64,000 bases of DNA. Source: Streptomyces sp. HNM0575 (GTDB taxonomy: Bacteria > Actinomycetota > Actinomycetes > Streptomycetales > Streptomycetaceae). The DNA is taken from contig NZ_JAASAG010000007.1 of the NCBI RefSeq assembly GCF_012726265.1, forward strand, positions 372,001-436,000. Reading direction: 5' to 3'. The notes beneath the pieces are model-generated. The model saw nothing but the letters and a program-made list of their open reading frames with translations, was not told the origin of the DNA and did not search any database. Positions 1-7,697 of this stretch are shown in pieces; the stretch's first letter is position 1; each line of letters opens with the position of its first letter. Position numbers and translations under genes: made by a program.

Positions 1-1
1 T

Positions 2-766
2 GTCACCGCTCCCGTGCATGCAGTTGCAGTCGAACCAGGTCGCGGAGCCGGCATCGCCCGTGAAGAGCTTGATGCCGTGTGCGTCGGCGAACTTGGCCAG
101 GGACTCGTCGGAGGGAGTCCCCGCGTCCTGCATCTGCAAGGACTTCTTGTAGTTGTCCTTCGGCGTCTCGCCCGCGCAGCCGAGGAAGGTCTTGTGTGAC
201 CCCGGCATGATCATCAGGCCGCCGTTGGTGTCGTAGTTCCGTGTCAGTGCGATCGAGACCGAGACGGTATGCATCTGCGGAAGACCGTCTTCCGCGTGCC
301 AGGTCTCGAAGTCGGAGTGCCAGTAGAAGCCAGTGGCACCGAAGCCGGGCTTGACGTTGATCCTGGACTGGTGGACGTAGACGTCCGAGCCCAGGATCTG
401 TCGAGCCCGGCCCACAACACGCGGGTCCCGCACCAGGCCGGCGAAGACCTCGCTGATCTTGTGCACCTCGAACACGGTCCGGATCTCGTCCGACTGGGGC
501 TCGACGATCGAGCGCTCGTCGGCACGGATCTCCGGATCCGTGGTGAGCCGTTCCAGTTCCCTGCGGTACGTCTCGACCTCATCGGGGGTGATGAGCTGAT
601 CGACCGCGAGGAACCCGTCCCGCTCGTAGTCCGCCAGATCCGCGGCCGCGATGGGCCCCGGAGCACCCGCGCCGGACCACACGACGGGGTCCATGCGTGG
701 GGTGGCCACCTCGGTGGCTCCCCGAGTCGGGTACAGGTCGGCGGTGCGCTCGGGTGCGGTGGTCAT
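2..766 (-). CDS. ectD: Ectoine hydroxylase EctD (3' end cut by window)
   Basis: Fe(II)/2-oxoglutarate dioxygenase that hydroxylates ectoine to 5-hydroxyectoine in the cytoplasm. The frame starts at ATG 766 and is open to the window edge, giving 255 codons; the family is about 295-300 residues, so roughly 40 C-terminal residues lie outside. The EctD signature WHSDFETWH is present with iron ligands His150 and Asp152, and the third ligand His251 sits in CMHGSG close to the edge. It is the last gene of ectABCD, 118 bp after ectC. The identification is secure; only the C-terminus is unseen. Confidence 0.95.
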   Translation of the reverse strand, partial: MTTAPERTADLYPTRGATEVATPRMDPVVWSGAGAPGPIAAADLADYERDGFLAVDQLITPDEVETYRRELERLTTDPEIRADERSIVEPQSDEIRTVFEVHKISEVFAGLVRDPRVVGRARQILGSDVYVHQSRINVKPGFGATGFYWHSDFETWHAEDGLPQMHTVSVSIALTRNYDTNGGLMIMPGSHKTFLGCAGETPKDNYKKSLQMQDAGTPSDESLAKFADAHGIKLFTGDAGSATWFDCNCMHGSGD

Positions 767-884
767 GGTGTTGCCTTCCTCTCCTCTCGTACGGCCCTGT
801 TCGGTGGGCGAGCGGCCGAAGCCGCGGGCGGCGCCGGAGCCGCCGGACGAGCCTGAGCAGGCCGAGCCGTGACGGGCTCAGTCG

Positions 885-1289
885 TCAGGCATCGTCAGGC
901 TCTGTGAGAAGCGGATAGACGCCGTTCTCGTCGTGATCTTCCCGGCCCGTTACGGGCGGATTGAAGACACAGATGCACCGGAAGTCGGTAATCGGGCGCA
1001 TTGTGTGCTTCTCGTGCCCGTCGAGCAGATACATGGTGCCGGGGGTGATCAGATGCTTCTCACCGGTCTCATCGTTGGTGAGTTCGGACTCGCCCTCTAC
1101 GCAGAGTACGGCTTCGATGTGGTTTGCGTACCACATGGAAGTCTTCGTCCCGGCGTACAGCACGGTCTCGTGCAGGGAGAAGCCCACACGCTCCTTCGCC
1201 AGCACGATCCGCTTGCTTTCCCAGGTGCCGGATGCGGATTTGATGTGACGGTCGGTGTTCTCGATGTCCTTGAAAGAACGAACAATCAC
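885..1289 (-). CDS. ectC: L-ectoine synthase EctC
   Basis: Cyclises N-gamma-acetyl-L-2,4-diaminobutyrate to ectoine. The product is 134 aa, normal for this small cupin family, and begins MIVRSFKDIENTDRHI, a typical EctC start; the codon is GTG at 1289. Family landmarks visible are the SLHETVLYAGT and YLLDGHEKHTMRP stretches of the cupin barrel. It lies 79 bp downstream of ectB and 118 bp upstream of ectD on the same strand. The stop is followed 7 bp later by a second TGA in another frame. Confidence 0.97.
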   Translation of the reverse strand: MIVRSFKDIENTDRHIKSASGTWESKRIVLAKERVGFSLHETVLYAGTKTSMWYANHIEAVLCVEGESELTNDETGEKHLITPGTMYLLDGHEKHTMRPITDFRCICVFNPPVTGREDHDENGVYPLLTEPDDA

Positions 1290-1368
1290 GTTCTGACTGA
1301 CCTTTCTCTATTCATTACGGGGTCGGCCCGCCCCGGTCGCAACCGGAGCGGGCCGTGAGCGGAGTCGG

Positions 1369-2637
1369 CTAGGCGGTTTCGCGCACCGCCCTCGCCAGCA
1401 CACGCAGACCCTCGTCCAGTTCTTCCGGAGTGATCGTAAGCGCCGGAAGGAGCTTCACGACCTCACTCTGGGGACCGGAGGTCTCGATGAGCAGACCGAG
1501 TTCGAAGGCGCGCTTGGCGACGGCGTTCGCACGGGACTTGTCGTGGAACTCCAGGCCCCACACGAGCCCGCGGCCGCGGAAGTCGGCGACATCGTCCGCG
1601 TGTTCCTCGGAGATGGCGCGCAACACGTTCTCGACCTGCTCGCCGCGGGAGAGCGTCTGCTTCTCCATCTGGCTGTCGGTCCAGTACGTCTCGAACGCGG
1701 CGGTGGCGGTGACGAAGGCCGGATTGTTGCCGCGGAACGTGCCGTTGTGCTCGCCCGGCTCCCACACGTCCAGCTCGGGCTTGAACAGCGTGAGCGCGAG
1801 CGGCATCCCGTAACCGCCGATGGACTTGGACAGCGTGATGATGTCCGGCTTGATGCCCGCCTCTTCGAAGGAGAAGAAGGCGCCGGTGCGGCCGCAGCCC
1901 ATCTGGATGTCGTCGAGGATGAGCAGCATGTCGTGCCGCTCGCACAGTTCGGACAGGGCGCGCAGCCACTCCGGGCGCGCGACGTTGATGCCGCCCTCGC
2001 CCTGCACGCTCTCGACGATCACGGCGGCGGGCTTGTTCAGGCCGGAGCCCTGGTCCTCCAGCAGCCGCTCGAACCAGACGAAGTCGTCGGTGGTGCCGCC
2101 CAGATAGTCGTCGAAGGGCATCGGCGTGCCGTGCACCAGCGGGATGCCGGCGCCGGCGCGCTTGAAGGCGTTGCCGGTGACGGCGAGCGAGCCGAGCGAC
2201 ATGCCGTGGAAGGCGTTGGTGAAGGAGACGATGGACTCGCGCTCCTTGACCTTGCGGGCCAGCTTCAGCGCGGCCTCAACGGCGTTGGTGCCCGTCGGGC
2301 CCGGGAACATCACCTTGTGGTTCATGCCGCGGGGCTTGAGGATCTTCTCCTGGAAGGTCTCCAGGAAGGCGCGCTTGGCGGTGGTGCTCATGTCGAGGCC
2401 GTGCACGACCCCGTCGCGCTCCAGGTAGTCCAGCAACGCCCGTTTCAGCACGGGGTTGTTGTGCCCGTAGTTGAGGGTCCCGGCTCCGGCGAAGAAGTCG
2501 AGGTACGTATGGCCGTCCTCGTCGTACATGTGGGAGCCCTGGGCCCGGTCGAAGATCGTGGGCCAGCCGCGGCAGTAGCTGCGGACTTCGGACTCGACGG
2601 TCTCGAAGACACTGAGGTCGGGCTGGATGATGGTCAC
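1369..2637 (-). CDS. ectB: Diaminobutyrate-2-oxoglutarate transaminase EctB
   Basis: PLP-dependent class III aminotransferase that converts L-aspartate-4-semialdehyde to L-2,4-diaminobutyrate with glutamate as donor. The 422-aa length is typical. The start is GTG 2637 preceded by AGGAG about 9 nt upstream. Visible motifs include LDFFAGAGTLNYGHNNP near the N-terminus, the cofactor-binding LILDDIQMGCGRTG, and the PLP lysine in TLSKSIGGYG. It sits between ectA (176-bp gap) and ectC in the operon. Confidence 0.97.
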   Translation of the reverse strand: MTIIQPDLSVFETVESEVRSYCRGWPTIFDRAQGSHMYDEDGHTYLDFFAGAGTLNYGHNNPVLKRALLDYLERDGVVHGLDMSTTAKRAFLETFQEKILKPRGMNHKVMFPGPTGTNAVEAALKLARKVKERESIVSFTNAFHGMSLGSLAVTGNAFKRAGAGIPLVHGTPMPFDDYLGGTTDDFVWFERLLEDQGSGLNKPAAVIVESVQGEGGINVARPEWLRALSELCERHDMLLILDDIQMGCGRTGAFFSFEEAGIKPDIITLSKSIGGYGMPLALTLFKPELDVWEPGEHNGTFRGNNPAFVTATAAFETYWTDSQMEKQTLSRGEQVENVLRAISEEHADDVADFRGRGLVWGLEFHDKSRANAVAKRAFELGLLIETSGPQSEVVKLLPALTITPEELDEGLRVLARAVRETA

Positions 2638-2813
2638 GGCATGCTCCTGGGAGTGAGTCGCGTGCGAAGTTCGTGGGGGCTTCGGGGAGTCGGGGCGGTC
2701 TCTGGAAGTCGGTCACTGGTCGGGGTCTGGATTCTGCGGATCGGCCGCGGGGCCACGGCGTCGCGCACGGTCCGTGCCTCCGGGGCGCCGAACGGCGCCG
2801 AGAGCACGCGGGT

Positions 2814-3392
2814 TCAGCGCGCGGGCACCGGGGCGAGGCCGTCCGGGGACGCCACCGGGCCGATCCGGTACAGCACTTCGGGCTCGTGACCGCTCTCGGG
2901 GAACACCCCGGCATCGAAGAGCACCTCCTTCTCCGCCGCCGCCCCGTGACGCTCCGCGAAGGAGGTGAAGAGGCGGTTGGAGGGGGTGTTGTCCGGGGTG
3001 ACGGTGGTCTCGATCCTGTCGGTCCCCAGCTCCCGTGCCGTACGGGCCGCGAGCCCGTCGAGCATCGCCGCCGCCAGTCCGCGGCCGCGTGCCGCCTCGT
3101 CGACTGCGACCTGCCAGACGACCAGGGTCCGCGGGCGTGCGGGGCGTACGTAGCCGGTTATGAAACCGACCGGCTCACCGCCCGCGTCACGCGCCACCAC
3201 GGAGGTGGCGGCGAAGTCGCGGCACCACAGGAGGTAGCTGTAGGAGGAGTTGAGATCGAGCGTCCGGGAGTCGCGGGCGATGCGCCAGAGCGCCGCTCCG
3301 TCCTCCAGCCGTGGAGCGTCGAGTGTCAGCCCTTCCGGCATTTCCTGGAAATCTCTGTGGGCACGTGCATGGTCTGCTTGTGCGGCGGTCAT
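2814..3392 (-). CDS. ectA: L-2,4-diaminobutyric acid acetyltransferase EctA
   Basis: GNAT-fold enzyme that acetylates the gamma amino group of diaminobutyrate with acetyl-CoA, giving the EctC substrate. The start at ATG 3392 gives 192 aa. An upstream in-frame ATG at 3449 would add 19 residues encoded by AT-rich DNA that does not look coding, so it was not used. The core includes DLNSSYSYLLWCRDF, the central strand VVWQVAVDEAARGRGL with the acetyl-CoA loop, and TPDNTPSNRLF, all typical of EctA. It is the first gene of the operon; a near-palindrome touches its start codon. Confidence 0.95.
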   Translation of the reverse strand: MTAAQADHARAHRDFQEMPEGLTLDAPRLEDGAALWRIARDSRTLDLNSSYSYLLWCRDFAATSVVARDAGGEPVGFITGYVRPARPRTLVVWQVAVDEAARGRGLAAAMLDGLAARTARELGTDRIETTVTPDNTPSNRLFTSFAERHGAAAEKEVLFDAGVFPESGHEPEVLYRIGPVASPDGLAPVPAR

Positions 3393-3410
3393 GGGTATTA
3401 AATTTACCCA
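3392..3410. promoter_or_regulatory. AT-rich inverted repeat abutting the ectA start
   Basis: TGGGTA, a 7-nt AT spacer, then TACCCA form 6-bp arms. The left arm ends in the ectA ATG complement. In such GC-rich DNA an AT-cored symmetric element here looks like an operator or a translation-control site. The protein that would bind it is unknown. Confidence 0.4.
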
Positions 3411-3858
3411 GCAGAATCTGAAAACGCACGGCGGGACGGGGTTACGCAAGAGGGGGGTCCTGTGTTATCGCGCGCAGGCGCGCACGTGAGCTCAGGGGCA
3501 CCGTTTCGCCCTGGCATATCAGCACTTTCCGGGGCACAACGGGCGTCCTGTGGAGTCCGTCACATTGCCGTAACGACCTTGACCCGGAGGCGAATTACGC
3601 CACGATAACCGGTGAAAAACTAAGCGTTTAACGAAGCGGAAAGCGGGCAGAAGAATACGGGCAGCTACGCTCTTCATAGCCACGGGAAATGCATTCTCCC
3701 GTATCGGCTCCGATGTCGCATCTTTCCGCCGGGTATGCAATGCGGTCACCTTTTGGATCACCACCGTACTGGATCACCACTGTGCGTATGTGCCCGAAGC
3801 GCGGTGTCCTTGTCCGGCGGGTGCAGCCCGAGGCGGCAGGGCCCATAGGGTGCGGAGC
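3393..3858. promoter_or_regulatory. Divergent intergenic region ectA / amidohydrolase
   Basis: This 466-bp gap is clearly less GC-rich than its surroundings and carries no convincing gene; short minus-strand frames of 81-91 codons inside it lack family resemblance and a coding-like base pattern. It should hold the ectABCD promoter and the promoter of the rightward amidohydrolase. ectABCD has been reported to be controlled by GlnR in S. coelicolor; a weak GlnR-like match, GTAAC-N6-GACCC, lies at 3570-3585, but it is too degenerate to call a site. Confidence 0.5.
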
Positions 3859-4971
3859 ATGAACGACCGCGGCGATCTCCAGATCCTCCACATCAAGGGG
3901 CACGTGCTTGCCGGGCCCGAGGACATACGGGACGAACTGTGGGTGGTGGACGGGCGCATCACCTATGAAAGGCCCACGGGCACTTCCTCACGGGCCGCCC
4001 GCGACATCGTCACCGCACGGGGCTGGGTGCTTCCGGGCATGGTCGACGCGCACTGCCACATCGGCCTCGACCAGCAGGGCCCCGTGGACGAGTCGACCAG
4101 CGAGAAGCAGGCACTGACCGAGCGGGAGGCCGGTGCGCTGCTGCTCCGCGACGCGGGCTCCCCGTCCGACACCCGGTGGATCGACGACCGCGAGGACCTG
4201 CCGCGCATCATCCGCGCCGGCCGGCACATCGCCCGTACGAAGCGCTACATCCGCAACTACGCGCACGAGATCGAGCCCGGCGACCTCGCCGCGTACGTGC
4301 GGCGCGAGGCGCGGCGCGGCGACGGCTGGGTGAAGCTCGTCGGCGACTGGATCGACCGCGGTGAGGGCGACCTCGCCTCATGCTGGCCCCGGTGGGCGCT
4401 GGACGAGGCCATCGCCGCTGCACACGAGGAAGGCGCCCGTGTCACCGCGCACTGCTTCGCCGAGGACTCCCTGCGCGACCTGGTCGAGGCCGGCATCGAC
4501 TGCATCGAGCACGCCACGGGTCTCACCGAGGAGACCGTCCCGCTCTTCGCTGAGCGCGGCGTCGCCATCGTCCCGACCCTCGTGAACACGGCCACGTTCC
4601 CGCAGCTCGCGGAGGGCGGCGCCAAGTATCCGCGCTGGTCGGAGCACATGCTCCGGCTCCACGAGCGGCGCTACGAGACCGTGCGCGCCGCCTACGACGC
4701 GGGCATCCCCGTCTACACCGGCACCGACGCCGGGGGGTCGCTGGCGCACGGACTGGTCGCCGCCGAGGTCGCCGAACTGGTCACGGCCGGGATCCCGGCG
4801 GCCGAGGCGGTCTCCGCGGCGACGTGGGGCGCGCGCCGCTGGCTCGGGCGGCCGGGGCTGGAGGAGGGCGCCCCGGCGGACCTGCTGGTCTTCGACGCCG
4901 ACCCGCGCGGGGACGTACGGGTGCTGGGGGACCCGCGGCATGTGGTGCTGCGGGGGCGGGCGGTGCGCTAG
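3859..4971 (+). CDS. Metal-dependent amidohydrolase (imidazolonepropionase-like)
   Basis: A TIM-barrel amidohydrolase of 370 aa, probably hydrolysing a cyclic amide, amidine or similar C-N bond; the substrate cannot be read from sequence. The binuclear metal site is complete: HCH at residues 65-67 after GMVDA, a candidate carboxylated lysine K159 (VKLVGDW), His198 (TAHCF), His218 (EHATG) and Asp290 (TGTDAGG). ATG 3859 was chosen over an earlier in-frame ATG at 3790 because the extra residues are low-complexity. It is followed by an amidase and lies divergent from ectABCD, so a linked role is possible but unproven. Confidence 0.85.
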   Translation: MNDRGDLQILHIKGHVLAGPEDIRDELWVVDGRITYERPTGTSSRAARDIVTARGWVLPGMVDAHCHIGLDQQGPVDESTSEKQALTEREAGALLLRDAGSPSDTRWIDDREDLPRIIRAGRHIARTKRYIRNYAHEIEPGDLAAYVRREARRGDGWVKLVGDWIDRGEGDLASCWPRWALDEAIAAAHEEGARVTAHCFAEDSLRDLVEAGIDCIEHATGLTEETVPLFAERGVAIVPTLVNTATFPQLAEGGAKYPRWSEHMLRLHERRYETVRAAYDAGIPVYTGTDAGGSLAHGLVAAEVAELVTAGIPAAEAVSAATWGARRWLGRPGLEEGAPADLLVFDADPRGDVRVLGDPRHVVLRGRAVR

Positions 4972-5129
4972 GCCGTGTCCGGCCGCTCGGTCCGATGTGG
5001 CGGGCGGCGATCGGCGCCGGGCAGAGGCGGGGCGGCGTCCGGCGGTCGGCGTCCGGCTGGGGCAGGGCGGTGCGCTGTGTACCGGGCGCCATCGGCCCGG
5101 AGGCCGGGGGCGGAGGAGGAAGGAGCGTC

Positions 5130-6569
5130 GTGCAGGAGATCGTCTCGTGGGACGCCCGCGAACTGTGGCGTGCCGTCGCGGACCGCCGTGTCTCGTGCGT
5201 CGAGGTCATGGAGGCGTACCTGGAGCACATCGGCAGGATCGGCCCGCACGTCAACGCAGTCGTCGGGCTCCAGGCACCGGAGACGTCGCTGCGGCTGGCC
5301 CGTGAGCGGGACGAGCAGCTGCGGCGCGGCGAACCGCCGGGGCCGCTGCACGGTTTCCCGCACGCCGTGAAGGACCTGACCGAGGCCGAGGGGCTGCCCT
5401 GGACGGAGGGCTCGCCGCTGTACCGGGACCGCGTCGGGAAGCAGGACGCGCTGCTCGTGAAGCGCGTCAAGGCCGCGGGCGCCGTGGTGATCGGCAAGAC
5501 GAACACCCCTGAATTCGGGCTGGGTTCGCAGACGTACAACGAGGTGTGGGGCGCGGCGGGGAACGCCTACGATCCCTCCCGCACGGCGGGCGGCAGCAGC
5601 GGCGGCGCGGCGGCGGCGCTCGCCCTGCGGATGCTGCCGGTCGCGGACGGCAGCGACTACATGGGGTCGCTGCGCAACCCGGCCGCCTTCAACAACGTCT
5701 TCGGCATGCGTCCGAGCTGGGGTCTCGTGCCCTCGCCCGGGTTCACGGCGCAGCTGGGGACTGCGGGGCCGATGGCCCGTACGACGGCCGACCTGGCCCG
5801 GCTGCTGTCGGTCATGGCCGGACCGGACGGGAGCGCGCCGCTGGCGGCGGGGCAGGCACAGGGCGAGCGCTTCGCGGAGAGCCTCGAACGCCCGGAGGGC
5901 GCCTTCCGCGGCACCCGCATCGCGTGGACGGGGGACTGGGACGGGTATCTGGCCACGGAGCCGGGCGTGCTGGAGGTGTGCCGCTCGTCGTTCGCCGCGT
6001 TCGAGGCCCTGGGGTGCGAAGTCACCGACGCACGGCCGGACTTCGCGCCGGAGGAGATCTGGCGGACGTTTCTGACCTGGCGCTGGTGGGCGAACCTGGA
6101 GCGGCACGAGCTGTACGCGGATCCCGCGACGCGGGCGCGGATGAAGCCCGAGGCCGTGTGGGAGATCGAGTGCGGACTGCCGCTCGGCGCGCTCGACATC
6201 GCGGAGGCGGCGGTCGCACGTGACCGCTGGTACGAGGCGCTGCGGGGCTTCCTCGACGACTACGACTACGTGCTCGCCCCGGCCGCGCAGGTCTTCCCCT
6301 TCGACCGGGAGACGCACTGGCCGGAGCGGGTCGGCGGCCGGGAGATGGACACGTACCACCGCTGGATGGAGACGGTCGTGCCATGGACGCTGGCCGGGGT
6401 GCCGGCGATCGGGATGCCGGCGGGCTTCGGCCCGGAGGGGCTTCCCATGGGGGTCCAGCTGATCGGCAGGCACGGCGCCGACCTGGAGCTGCTGCGGCTG
6501 GCGCACGCCTACGAGCGGGAGACGGGCTGGGTGCGGCGGGTGCGGCCCGCGCTGCTGGAGCGGTCCTGA
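5130..6569 (+). CDS. Amidase signature family hydrolase
   Basis: Hydrolyses an amide to acid and amine. The Ser-cisSer-Lys triad is visible: Lys81 in HAVKDL, the serines of GGSSGG (156-157), and nucleophile Ser180 in GSDYMGSLR. The length of 479 aa fits the family. The GTG start at 5130 follows a GGAGGAAGGAG ribosome binding site; the open frame extends upstream into the preceding gene but that part is not coding. It starts 158 bp after the amidohydrolase stop, so co-transcription is plausible. Substrate unknown; GatA is unlikely because no gatC or gatB is nearby. Confidence 0.88.
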   Translation: MQEIVSWDARELWRAVADRRVSCVEVMEAYLEHIGRIGPHVNAVVGLQAPETSLRLARERDEQLRRGEPPGPLHGFPHAVKDLTEAEGLPWTEGSPLYRDRVGKQDALLVKRVKAAGAVVIGKTNTPEFGLGSQTYNEVWGAAGNAYDPSRTAGGSSGGAAAALALRMLPVADGSDYMGSLRNPAAFNNVFGMRPSWGLVPSPGFTAQLGTAGPMARTTADLARLLSVMAGPDGSAPLAAGQAQGERFAESLERPEGAFRGTRIAWTGDWDGYLATEPGVLEVCRSSFAAFEALGCEVTDARPDFAPEEIWRTFLTWRWWANLERHELYADPATRARMKPEAVWEIECGLPLGALDIAEAAVARDRWYEALRGFLDDYDYVLAPAAQVFPFDRETHWPERVGGREMDTYHRWMETVVPWTLAGVPAIGMPAGFGPEGLPMGVQLIGRHGADLELLRLAHAYERETGWVRRVRPALLERS

Positions 6570-6602
6570 ACCAGTCCTGAGCAGTGAGTCCTGAGCCCTG
6601 AG
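6565..6602 (+). repeat. TCCTGAG-type repeats at the amidase stop
   Basis: Imperfect copies of AGTCCTGAG and CCCTGAG begin at the amidase stop codon. They place TGA at 6567, 6578, 6585, 6592 and 6599, so all three frames are closed within about 30 bp. Confidence 0.6.
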
Positions 6603-6698
6603 CCCTTTCCGCGCCTGTCCTGGCGGGCGGAGCCCGGCGGCGGCCCGGCTCGGTGAGCGGTGTGCGCGGTGTGAGTGGTGTGCGGCCGGTGGTGCGGC

Positions 6699-7442
6699 TC
6701 AGCCGCCGGCGGTCGTCCCGTCCGCGTCGCCCTTGCCGTCCTCGTCCGGATTCCACTCCAGGAGCCGGACCTTGGCGACCGTACGGACGTGGCGGCGCAT
6801 GGCCGCGGCGGCGGCCTTCGGGTCGCCGCGCTCGACGGCGGCGAGGATGCGTGCGTGCTGGTCGAGCGAGCGGGTGGGGCGGCCGGGCTGGCGAAGCGAC
6901 TCGTTGCGGCTCTCGGCGACCGACTCGGAGATCGAGCCCATGAACTCGGCGAGCAGCGTGCTGTGTCCGGCGGCCGTGACGGCGGCGTGGAACCGGCGGT
7001 CGCCGTCGACGCCGTGGCCGCCCGAGTGGATGTCGGACTCCATGGCGCGCAGAGCGGAGCGCATCTCCTCCAGGTCCTTCTCGCTGCGGCGCTCCGCGGC
7101 CAGTTCGGCGAGCTTGGTCTCCAGCGCCTCGCGTGCCTCCAGCACGTCGGGGAGGCGGCGCCGGCGGTCCACGAGGCTCTCGACCGGCTCCGCGTCGAGG
7201 GTGTCCCGCACCAGGTACGTGCCGCCGCCGTGCCGGGTCTCGACGAGTCCCTGCACCTCCAGCACGACCACGGCCTGTTTCACGGAGGAGCGGCTGACGC
7301 CGAGGCGCTGGGCCAGTTCGCGCTCGGGCGGAAGGCGGTCGCCCGCGCTCAGTTCGTGATCGACGGCGTACGCGCGGAGCCGGTCCAGCACCTGCTCGTA
7401 CAGGCGCGGGCGGGCCATCGGTCGCAGCGCGTCGTCGGTCAT
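6699..7442 (-). CDS. FadR-type GntR regulator, probable MatR
   Basis: A 247-aa transcription factor with an N-terminal winged helix (about residues 10-80, including PPERELAQRLGVSRSSVKQAVVVLE) and a C-terminal FCD ligand-binding domain (about 95-230, with REALETKLAELAAERR and RRFHAAVTAAGHS). Start is ATG 7442. It is divergent from a MatC-like carrier and MatB-like ligase; in rhizobia the mat operon is controlled by a GntR protein, MatR, that responds to malonate. Repeats in the shared 255-bp promoter region are likely its operators. The effector is inferred from context. Confidence 0.82.
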   Translation of the reverse strand: MTDDALRPMARPRLYEQVLDRLRAYAVDHELSAGDRLPPERELAQRLGVSRSSVKQAVVVLEVQGLVETRHGGGTYLVRDTLDAEPVESLVDRRRRLPDVLEAREALETKLAELAAERRSEKDLEEMRSALRAMESDIHSGGHGVDGDRRFHAAVTAAGHSTLLAEFMGSISESVAESRNESLRQPGRPTRSLDQHARILAAVERGDPKAAAAAMRRHVRTVAKVRLLEWNPDEDGKGDADGTTAGG

Positions 7443-7512
7443 CGCGGCCCCCTCAGCCCCCTCGGTTCACGGGCCAGGAGCCTAGCACCGCGGATCAATG
7501 GCCCAATGGGCT

Positions 7513-7536
7513 GGTGGACCGGCGGTCCGGTGGACC
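7513..7536. promoter_or_regulatory. Two GGTGGACC direct repeats, likely GntR half-sites
   Basis: GGTGGACC occurs at 7513-7520 and 7529-7536, 16 bp apart, with GGTCC between them, so overlapping GGACC/GGTCC dyads form. FadR-type regulators bind TGGT-Nx-ACCA-like sites. These lie between the regulator start and the matC promoter. Confidence 0.45.
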
Positions 7537-7538
7537 GT

Positions 7539-7619
7539 TGGCCGAGTGGCCGGACCAATTCTGTCCGAACCGTTGACACCGTCCTGGCCTGTGCGCACAT
7601 TGGTCCAGCCACTCGGCCA
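7539..7619. promoter_or_regulatory. 21-bp inverted repeat flanking the matC promoter
   Basis: The arms 7539-7559 and 7599-7619 are inverted copies with a single mismatch (arm core GCCGAGTGGC). Between them lies TTGACA at 7573-7578; with a 17-nt spacer the -10 would be CACATT at 7596-7601, so the right arm overlaps the -10 and start point. The arrangement suggests paired operators, about 60 bp centre to centre, that could repress by looping. Confidence 0.55.
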
Positions 7620-7697
7620 TTGCGCCATTGCCTTCCTGCGCATGGCGCCGCCTTCGATCCGGTGTCCGCCAAGACGGCGCCCAAGGACGGGAGCCCC

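Noticed and set aside
1543..2889. 448-codon plus-strand open frame
   Set aside because: It is the mirror frame of ectB and has no recognisable domain.
3519..3764. 81-codon minus-strand ORF upstream of ectA
   Set aside because: No ribosome site, no family resemblance, and base composition like a promoter region.
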